From Bacteroides sp. (GTDB lineage Bacteria > Bacteroidota > Bacteroidia > Bacteroidales > Bacteroidaceae), in assembly GCA_019417975.1 (NCBI GenBank), contig DYCT01000066.1, forward strand, positions 1-8,963: 8,963 nt of DNA, in the 5' to 3' direction. Both the position numbers and the translations under genes were made by a program. The notes below the pieces were generated by a model. The model made no database searches. It had not been told where the DNA came from and saw only the letters and a program-made list of their open reading frames with translations. Positions 1-5,255 of this stretch are shown piece after piece; position 1 is the first letter of the stretch; each line of letters begins with the position of its first letter.

Positions 1-765
1 GCTAACTATGTAGCAGCTAAAATCAATAAGGCACAGCCTACAGCTGATAAACCTTTTGTATTGGGTTTGCCTACAGGTTCATCTCCCCTTGGTATGTATA
101 AGGAACTGATTGACCTGAATAAAAAGGGTATTGTTTCTTTTGAAAATGTAGTGACTTTCAATATGGACGAGTATGTAGGTCTACCGAAAGAACATCCGGA
201 AAGCTATTACTCTTTTATGTGGAACAACTTCTTCAATCATGTAAATGTAAAGCGTGAGAATGTAAATATTCTGAATGGTAATGCTACTGATTTGGAAGCA
301 GAATGTGCTCGCTACGAAGAAAAGATTAAGTTTTATGGTGGTATTGACCTCTTCTTGGGAGGTATCGGACCTGATGGTCACATTGCCTTTAACGAACCGG
401 GCTCTTCATTGTCTTCACGCACTCGCCAGAAAACATTGACTACCGATACAATCATTGCAAACTCACGTTTCTTCGAAAACGACGTGAATAAGGTTCCTAA
501 AACATCTTTGACTGTGGGTGTAGGTACGGTGCTTTCTGCAAAAGAAGTATTGATTATTGTAAACGGACATAATAAGGCTCGTGCGTTGTATCATGCAGTG
601 GAAGGTGCTGTCACTCAGATGTGGACAATCAGTGCACTTCAGTTACACGAAAAGGGTATCATCGTGTGTGATGATGCTGCTACTGCTGAATTGAAAGTGG
701 GTACTTATCGTTACTTTAAGGATATCGAAGGCGATAACCTCGACCCTGAAAGCTTGTTGAAATAA
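1..765 (+). CDS. nagB: Glucosamine-6-phosphate deaminase (5' end cut by window edge)
   Basis: NagB converts glucosamine-6-phosphate to fructose-6-phosphate plus ammonia in the cytoplasm, the entry of amino sugars into glycolysis. The frame is open from base 1, so the real start lies upstream; the TTG at 61 is internal, because the residues before it (ANYVAAKIN...) are also NagB-like. The 254 visible residues keep the catalytic motif FNMDEYVGL (Asp at fragment residue 56) and GPDGHIAFNEP (Asp125, His127, Glu132). Adding 16 places these on E. coli Asp72, Asp141, His143 and Glu148, so about 16 N-terminal residues are missing and the full protein would be near 270 aa. Arg, Lys and Thr of SRTRQKT fall on E. 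coli 158, 160 and 161, the allosteric N-acetylglucosamine-6-phosphate site, so allosteric control may be kept (inference). It ends at TAA, 39 nt before a strong terminator. Confidence 0.96.
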   Translation, partial: ANYVAAKINKAQPTADKPFVLGLPTGSSPLGMYKELIDLNKKGIVSFENVVTFNMDEYVGLPKEHPESYYSFMWNNFFNHVNVKRENVNILNGNATDLEAECARYEEKIKFYGGIDLFLGGIGPDGHIAFNEPGSSLSSRTRQKTLTTDTIIANSRFFENDVNKVPKTSLTVGVGTVLSAKEVLIIVNGHNKARALYHAVEGAVTQMWTISALQLHEKGIIVCDDAATAELKVGTYRYFKDIEGDNLDPESLLK

Positions 766-771
766 GTAGAA

Positions 772-788
772 CTGTCTGTGGCAGACAG
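772..788. other. Short perfect hairpin just after the nagB stop codon
   Basis: CTGTCTG (772-778) and CAGACAG (782-788) pair perfectly around a TGG loop, 6 nt past the nagB TAA. No T-run follows, so it is not itself an intrinsic terminator. It could protect the 3' end of the nagB mRNA, or be chance. Confidence 0.35.
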
Positions 789-804
789 ATTCTGAAAACC
801 ATTT

Positions 805-841
805 AGAGGATGAATCGCAATGAGCGGTTCATCCTCTTTTT
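805..841 (+). terminator. Rho-independent terminator of nagB
   Basis: AGAGGATGAA (805-814) pairs perfectly with TTCATCCTCT (828-837). A T-G wobble and CGC/GCG pairs (816-818 with 824-826) extend the stem inward, leaving the loop AATGA (819-823). A run of five T follows the stem (837-841). The position, 39 nt after the nagB stop, and the stem strength make this a confident terminator. Confidence 0.92.
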
Positions 842-940
842 GCTTACTGGTTAAGCCGGAGTTTTGTGATACACCTATTTCTTTTTCTTCTTGGTTGGTT
901 GTTGGACTTTGGACTGTAAGGAAAAAGTACTATTTCGTTG

Positions 941-953
941 GTAGGCAAAGATA
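941..953 (-). promoter_or_regulatory. Possible minus-strand -7 promoter element (weak)
   Basis: On the minus strand these bases read TATCTTTGCCTAC, which fits the Bacteroidetes -7 consensus TAnnTTTG. The same 13 bases occur at 3291-3303 in the fbp promoter. No TTTG lies 18-21 nt further upstream, so the -33 element is missing. If active, the transcript would run antisense through the nagB terminator and 3' end. The match could easily be chance. Confidence 0.25.
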
Positions 954-1045
954 ACAAGAATGCCGGGTAATACCGGATGTAATCTTGGTGTTGTTTTTAG
1001 GAGAATCTTAAACTATCCGGAAAGTATCTATAGGTTCACCTCAAA

Positions 1046-1130
1046 AGTATCTTAAGATAAATGACGAAGTATCTTAGGATACTTGCCCAAATATCTTAAG
1101 ATACTTTGCGGTTTATCTTAGGATACTTTG
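1046..1130. repeat. Tandem near-palindromic array with exact 22-bp period
   Basis: The heptamer TATCTTA begins at 1048, 1070, 1092 and 1114, exactly 22 bp apart each time. Each copy sits in an imperfect palindrome of the form TATCTTARGATA. The fullest copy, AAGTATCTTAGGATACTT (1067-1084), has perfect 7-bp arms. The centres alternate TTAAG, TTAGG, TTAAG, TTAGG. Decayed units seem to continue outward: ATCTTAA at 1005, TATCTAT at 1025 and TATTCTATA at 1136. The linkers (for example ATGACG, GCCCAA, GCGGT) differ. The array lies between two convergent terminators. It could be a set of protein-binding sites on one DNA face, or an intergenic palindromic repeat family; I cannot name a known one. Confidence 0.85.
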
Positions 1131-1198
1131 GCAGGTATTCTATAATTACTTTTTAGGGATGCATAAAGCATTGATAATAAGGTGGAACTAGAAATAAT

Positions 1199-1227
1199 AA
1201 AAAAGCGAGTATTATACTCGCTTTTTT
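1199..1227 (-). terminator. Symmetric (bidirectional) terminator of fbp
   Basis: AAAAAAGCGAGTA (1199-1211) and TACTCGCTTTTTT (1215-1227) are perfect inverted repeats around TTA. Read on the minus strand, the hairpin starts 25 nt after the fbp stop and ends in six T, so it should terminate fbp. It also ends in six T on the plus strand and would back up the nagB terminator against readthrough into fbp. Confidence 0.93.
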
Positions 1228-1252
1228 AGATTATAGAAAGGTGTAAGGAAGA

Positions 1253-3247
1253 CTATTTCTTTTCTTTGAGGAAGCCGTTTTGATAAGCATGCAACAATTT
1301 TCTTAGGTCTTCGATTTGAGTTTCAAGCTCTCTACCTTTGTCTGTATCTTTTACTAATACGCGTTGTGAGCTCAATTCGATGACAAATGTTGTGGACTTG
1401 ATGTCCTGACCTTCTTCAATGGCTTTCTGGGTCGATTCGAAAGGTTCGTGCTGAACCAGCTGCATACCTCGCGAATGATAAACTAATGTATAGCCGGCAA
1501 TACCGGTTTCCGGTTGGTAGGCTTTTGAGAATCCTCCATCGATTACCAACAACTTACCGTTTGCTTTAATTGGATTTTCTCCCTTGATGGTTTTGACGGG
1601 GACGTGACCATTGATGATATGCATGTGTTTGCCGGTGACGCCAAACTCTTTTAACAGCATATCGCAGATGGCTTCTTCGTTGCGTAGCGAATAGTAATAG
1701 CCTTTGTTTTCTTTGTGCAATTCTTTTTCGGGCAAGAAGTATCGTTCGAATGTAGCCATTTTGTCTTTATCGAACGGAGGCGCATCTTTTCCACACCACA
1801 GATACCAGATATAGTCCATTGCAAAAAGTTTCTCTTCTGTACGTTCGTCCTCAAAGTAGGCAGTACGGATGAGCTGGTCTATTTTGTCTAATAGCTTTTT
1901 GCCCTGATATTCTTTTTGCCCGATGCGTACTTTCTTGAGTGAGCCGTCTGCATTTAAAGGAACTGAAGCGTGGAATAACAGATTTGAATTGCAAACCAAA
2001 TACATGCTGCCGTGAGTGAAAAGACATCGCATATGCTTACGGAGTTTTTCACTGTTGATAAACGAATGGTGCAATTTGTTCATTAAATCTTCTTCTTCAT
2101 CAGTCAGACGGTAAGGGTCTTTCGGGTCTATGGTTGGGAAGTTGCAGTCTTTTAATGTATATTCTTTGCCATTGAGTGTGATGGTTCCATGTTCGTAATC
2201 GATGAGCTCCAGCAGGTTTCTGTCTTTCATGTTAAACTCCGGTCTGCGGTTGATGATTTGTGCTTCAATCTTGAACTGGATAACCGAAATTGCTTTATGC
2301 ATCTGTGAGATAAGCCGGATAGTCTTCTCATTGTAACTACTGTCGGAGAAGTTTGTCTTGGGGATGAACACCTGACAAGGGTCGTCGGCATAAGTATCCA
2401 TGGCAAAGGTAGCCAAAGGCAGAAGGTTGATGCCATAACCATCTTCCAATGTGGCTAAGTTGACATAGCGCATGGAAAGGCGGATGACGTTGGCTATACA
2501 TCCTTCGTTACCGGCTGCTGCACCCATCCAGAGAATATCGTGGTTGCCCCACTGTATGTCGAAGTTGTGGTAGTTGCAGAGCGTATCCATGATGATGTGT
2601 GCTCCCGGACCACGGTCGTAGATGTCTCCGACAATGTGGAGTGAATCGATGGTGAGTCGTTGTATCAGGTTGCAGAGCGCAATGATGAAATCATCGGCAC
2701 GCTTTGTGCTGATAATCGTATTGATGATGACGTCGATATAAGCATGTTTGTTTGGCTCGATGGTCGACTCATGCAGTAACTCCTGAATGATGTATGAAAA
2801 GTCGGCCGGGAGCGATTTGCGTACTTTGGAGCGTGTGTATTTGGATGATACGTTTTGGCACACCTTGACTAATTGGTTTAAGGTGATACGATACCAGTCA
2901 TCAATATCGGTCTCTGTACCTTTCACTAATTCGAGTTTTTCTTTTGGGTAATAGATGAGTGTACACAGCTCTTTCTTTTCAGTTTCACGGAGCGTGTTGT
3001 CGAATATTTCGCTTACTTTACGTTTTACAGCTCCGGAAGCATTTTTGAGAACGTGCTGAAATGCTTCGTATTCTCCGTGCAGGTCGGTAAGAAAATGTTC
3101 GGTTCCCTTAGGTAGGTTTAGGATAGCCTCCAGATTAATGATTTCTGTACTGGCATCGGCAATGGTCGGAAAGCTTTTAGAGAGAAGTTGCAGATAACGT
3201 AGGTCGGCCAGAACTTTCTCGGTTGTGATTTGACTGAATCCGCTCAT
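1253..3247 (-). CDS. fbp: Class III (Firmicutes-type) fructose-1,6-bisphosphatase
   Basis: It hydrolyses fructose-1,6-bisphosphate to fructose-6-phosphate, the committed gluconeogenic step, in the cytoplasm. At 664 residues it is close to the 671-aa Bacillus subtilis Fbp and far longer than the class I enzymes of about 330 aa. Metallophosphatase motifs run in order: TDLHGEY (54-60), GDIYDRGPG (207-215), WGNHD (233-237), FHASVP (425-430) and INGHVPV (545-551), followed by DGGFSKAY (570-577). These supply the expected Asp, His and Asn metal ligands. The chosen start (MSGFSQ) lies about 15 residues before the conserved ADLRYLQLLSKSFPTIADAS segment, as expected for the family, and a good promoter stands 49 nt upstream. 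The stop is TAG, with a terminator 25 nt beyond. It is transcribed alone, divergently from the lipoprotein operon. No lesion was seen. Confidence 0.97.
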   Translation of the reverse strand: MSGFSQITTEKVLADLRYLQLLSKSFPTIADASTEIINLEAILNLPKGTEHFLTDLHGEYEAFQHVLKNASGAVKRKVSEIFDNTLRETEKKELCTLIYYPKEKLELVKGTETDIDDWYRITLNQLVKVCQNVSSKYTRSKVRKSLPADFSYIIQELLHESTIEPNKHAYIDVIINTIISTKRADDFIIALCNLIQRLTIDSLHIVGDIYDRGPGAHIIMDTLCNYHNFDIQWGNHDILWMGAAAGNEGCIANVIRLSMRYVNLATLEDGYGINLLPLATFAMDTYADDPCQVFIPKTNFSDSSYNEKTIRLISQMHKAISVIQFKIEAQIINRRPEFNMKDRNLLELIDYEHGTITLNGKEYTLKDCNFPTIDPKDPYRLTDEEEDLMNKLHHSFINSEKLRKHMRCLFTHGSMYLVCNSNLLFHASVPLNADGSLKKVRIGQKEYQGKKLLDKIDQLIRTAYFEDERTEEKLFAMDYIWYLWCGKDAPPFDKDKMATFERYFLPEKELHKENKGYYYSLRNEEAICDMLLKEFGVTGKHMHIINGHVPVKTIKGENPIKANGKLLVIDGGFSKAYQPETGIAGYTLVYHSRGMQLVQHEPFESTQKAIEEGQDIKSTTFVIELSSQRVLVKDTDKGRELETQIEDLRKLLHAYQNGFLKEKK

Positions 3248-3295
3248 AATACGCTTTTTTAGTTTTTTCTTTTCAAGTTGATTATGTTACGTAGG

Positions 3296-3325
3296 CAAAG
3301 ATAGGAACTATTTGCTAACCCCAAA
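3296..3325 (-). promoter_or_regulatory. Bacteroides-type promoter of fbp
   Basis: On the minus strand TTTG (3325-3322) is followed after 18 nt by TATCTTTG (3303-3296). This closely fits the Bacteroidetes housekeeping promoter, TTTG then TAnnTTTG with a spacer near 19 nt. Transcription should begin a few bases past 3296, giving a leader of roughly 40 nt before the fbp ATG at 3247. Confidence 0.75.
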
Positions 3326-3409
3326 GAATATTTGATTTATTAATAAGCATATCGGATGCAGTATTTTCGTTAAGACGACATTTATTAATTAAATATCTCA
3401 AAAAAAGAG

Positions 3410-3439
3410 AAAGGTAGGTCGTTTATCATTCCTACTTTT
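3410..3439. promoter_or_regulatory. Inverted repeat upstream of the lipoprotein operon
   Basis: AAAGGTAGG (3410-3418) can pair with CCTACTTTT (3431-3439), nine pairs with one G-T wobble around a 12-nt loop. It lies directly before the -7 element at 3442 and covers the expected -33 position, so it could be an operator. Read on the plus strand it also resembles a weak terminator, with TTTTATTATTTTT behind it, but no upstream plus-strand gene needs one. Confidence 0.35.
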
Positions 3440-3441
3440 AT

Positions 3442-3449
3442 TATTTTTG
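3442..3449 (+). promoter_or_regulatory. Probable -7 element of the lipoprotein-yip-smpB-metH operon
   Basis: TATTTTTG fits the Bacteroidetes -7 consensus TAnnTTTG and lies 20 nt before the lipoprotein ATG. The -33 box is poor: only GTTT or TTTA near 3421-3425, with a short spacer. The leader would be very short, about 10-15 nt. Confidence 0.5.
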
Positions 3450-3469
3450 CAAACTTAAAATTAGAGGAA

Positions 3470-4201
3470 ATGAATTTTAAAATGAAAGATTGGAAGACTA
3501 TTGCGAGTGTATTCTTATTGGGTGTAGTGATGGTGTTGTTTACTTCGTGTTTGAGTAGCAATTATAAGCCGGTGGCTTATGCTTTTTTTACCATTAACCG
3601 GACTACTACGTCTGCTTCTGGAATTGTTTTAGTTCAAGATTTGACCGGACATAAGTTTTATCCGTCGGCAAAATCGGTAACCGATTTGGGTGGATTGAAA
3701 GGGCTGGAGCGTGCCTTCTTGGAATTTACATTTCAGGACGGAGAGAAATATGTAGAGGGGAAAACCGAATTCAAAATTGATTTGGTAAACTATGGACGCT
3801 CATTTGGTATCCAGACCAAGAGTTTGTGTACTCGTCCTGATACCTTGTGCAACGACTCTATTTCAAAGTTCTCAAGCATGTGGGCAGATAGAGGATATGT
3901 TACTACTTTAGCAGATGTGTATGTATTGGACCGTGTTTTTGTGGATATGACAAAAGAAGGTATTGGCAATGATACATTGTATTTGAAATTGAATCAGAAT
4001 CTGCAGAGAAGTGAAAACAATAAGAACGGTTATAAAGTGGATTACGCTTATAATAGTTTCCGTCTGCCTTCTTCGGACGATTTGCGTAAAGAAGGAATTC
4101 AGACAAAAGAAGATTCTATTGTGGTAGCTGTATCGGCCAAAGTGGCTAAGAACAGAAGCGCACAGACTGAATACTTGTATTGTAAATATAAATTAGACTA
4201 A
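3470..4201 (+). CDS. Hypothetical lipoprotein, possibly NigD-like
   Basis: This is a 243-residue protein with a lipoprotein signal. A short charged start (MNFKMKDWK) is followed by a hydrophobic stretch from about 11 to 24 and FTSC, with Cys27 as the likely lipidated residue. The mature part is predicted mostly beta-rich and polar, and ends in LYCKYKLD. The pattern resembles the NigD-like lipoproteins common in Bacteroides: a short YPS motif after the N-terminal strand (FYPSAKS, 61-67), then an RAFLEFTF strand and a GYVTTLADVYVL segment. That assignment is a memory-based resemblance, not a firm match, and gives no biochemical function. Export to the envelope is well supported. A second ATG at 3482 would leave the signal peptide intact and is an alternative start; the first is preferred because AGAGGAA precedes it. 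It is the first gene of a tight four-gene operon. Confidence 0.8.
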   Translation: MNFKMKDWKTIASVFLLGVVMVLFTSCLSSNYKPVAYAFFTINRTTTSASGIVLVQDLTGHKFYPSAKSVTDLGGLKGLERAFLEFTFQDGEKYVEGKTEFKIDLVNYGRSFGIQTKSLCTRPDTLCNDSISKFSSMWADRGYVTTLADVYVLDRVFVDMTKEGIGNDTLYLKLNQNLQRSENNKNGYKVDYAYNSFRLPSSDDLRKEGIQTKEDSIVVAVSAKVAKNRSAQTEYLYCKYKLD

Positions 4202-4205
4202 TAGA

Positions 4206-4784
4206 TTGAATTATAAAGGACTTTTTCAACGAATAATGTTGCTGATTTACGCTCCGGGTAAAGCCTGGAGCGAAATAGCATCAGAGGATAGGCGAAGCGT
4301 GTTGGCGGGATTTGTCTATCCGATGATTGGTTTGTGCGGGTTGGCTGTCTTTTTGGGTGTTCTACTCCAAGGAGGAAATGGCGAAAATGGAAACATTGTG
4401 TTTCAACGAGCCATGACTGAATGTTGCAAGGTGTTTGTCGCTTTGTTTGGCGGCTATTTTCTAGCAGCTTATGGCATTAATCAGTTGGGCGTAAAGATGT
4501 TTAAGCGTTCAAATGATTTGCTGCTGATACAGCAATTTGCAGGTTATTCGTTGGTTGTGACTTTCCTTTTAAAAGTGCTTACCGGTATATTGCCCGATTT
4601 GCAGATTTTTAGTTGGGTGTTTCAGTTCTATATCATTTATGTGGTATGGGAAGGAGTGCGTATACTTTTGCAGGTTGAGGAAAAATATCAGATGCGTTAT
4701 ACGTTGATAACTTCTGTTTTGCTGTTGCTTTGTCCTTACCTGTTGGGCTCTGTATTCAATCTGCTTACAACTGTTTTAAATTGA
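4206..4784 (+). CDS. Yip1-family multi-pass membrane protein, TTG start
   Basis: This is a 192-residue integral membrane protein with about five hydrophobic helices, near 32-54, 69-92, 104-126, 132-151 and 165-188. The N-terminal segment (NYKGLFQRIMLLIYAPGKAWSEI) followed by the helices matches the bacterial Yip1 domain pattern, in which an amphipathic lead with a P-x-K-A-W-E/S motif precedes the membrane part. The role of bacterial Yip1 proteins is not known. The start is TTG at 4206. A stop codon in frame at 4194 leaves no upstream alternative, and the next ATG (4236) would remove the conserved NYKGLFQR lead, so TTG is preferred. It begins 4 nt after the lipoprotein stop and ends 1 nt before the smpB ATG, so translation of all three is probably coupled. 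Confidence 0.82.
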   Translation: MNYKGLFQRIMLLIYAPGKAWSEIASEDRRSVLAGFVYPMIGLCGLAVFLGVLLQGGNGENGNIVFQRAMTECCKVFVALFGGYFLAAYGINQLGVKMFKRSNDLLLIQQFAGYSLVVTFLLKVLTGILPDLQIFSWVFQFYIIYVVWEGVRILLQVEEKYQMRYTLITSVLLLLCPYLLGSVFNLLTTVLN

Positions 4785-4785
4785 G

Positions 4786-5238
4786 ATGAAGTTAGCTCCT
4801 ATAAATATTAAAAACAAAAGAGCAACTTTCGATTATGAGTTGCTTGATACCTATACGGCAGGTATTGTGCTTACGGGTACTGAAATCAAGTCTATCCGGT
4901 TGGGGAAGGCCAGCCTCGTAGATACGTATTGTTTTTTCAATAACGGTGAATTGTGGGTGAAAGGAATGCATATAGCAGAGTATTTTTATGGCTCTTATAA
5001 TAATCACACCGCTCGTCGCGACCGGAAACTACTGCTCAACCGCAAGGAGTTGAACAAATTGGAGCGCGGAGTAAAAGACAATGGTTTTACCATCGTGCCT
5101 GTTAGAGTCTTTATTAATGAAAAAGGTTTGGCCAAGTTAGTCGTAGCTTTGGCAAAAGGTAAAAAACAATATGATAAGCGTGAGTCTTTGAAAGAAAAAG
5201 ATGACCGACGCGAGATGGATAGAATGTTCAAACATTAA
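4786..5238 (+). CDS. smpB: SsrA-binding protein SmpB
   Basis: SmpB binds the tRNA-like part of tmRNA and delivers it to stalled ribosomes in trans-translation, which frees the ribosome and tags the unfinished peptide. The 150 residues have the family length and landmarks: NKRATFDYELLDTYTAGIVL at the start of the beta-barrel, GTEIKSIRLGKASLVD (31-46), GELWVKGMHIAEY, the GLAKLVVALAKGKKQYDKRE segment (113-132), and a basic C-terminal tail (KEKDDRREMDRMFKH) that in known structures enters the empty mRNA channel. The ATG is 1 nt after the stop of the membrane-protein gene, and metH follows 17 nt later. The tmRNA gene (ssrA) is not in this window. Nothing looks damaged. Confidence 0.97.
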   Translation: MKLAPINIKNKRATFDYELLDTYTAGIVLTGTEIKSIRLGKASLVDTYCFFNNGELWVKGMHIAEYFYGSYNNHTARRDRKLLLNRKELNKLERGVKDNGFTIVPVRVFINEKGLAKLVVALAKGKKQYDKRESLKEKDDRREMDRMFKH

Positions 5239-5255
5239 TTTCCTCTTTTTATTTT

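Larger units (their letters stand above)
766..1252. other. Convergent intergenic region between nagB and fbp
   Basis: These 487 bases contain no convincing gene. From left to right they hold a small hairpin (772-788), the nagB terminator (805-841), a promoter-like element facing nagB (941-953), an array of palindromic 22-bp repeats (core 1046-1130) and the fbp terminator (1199-1227). The stretches 842-940 and 1160-1198 show nothing I can name. The repeats cannot be a coding repeat, because 22 is not a multiple of three. Confidence 0.8.

Noticed and set aside
61..765. nagB starting at TTG 61
   Set aside because: The frame is open to base 1 with NagB-like residues, and active-site numbering requires about 16 further residues upstream of the window.
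1046..1130. CRISPR array
   Set aside because: Units are only 22 bp in total, with linkers of about 5-10 bp; there are no spacers of 26-40 bp and no cas genes.
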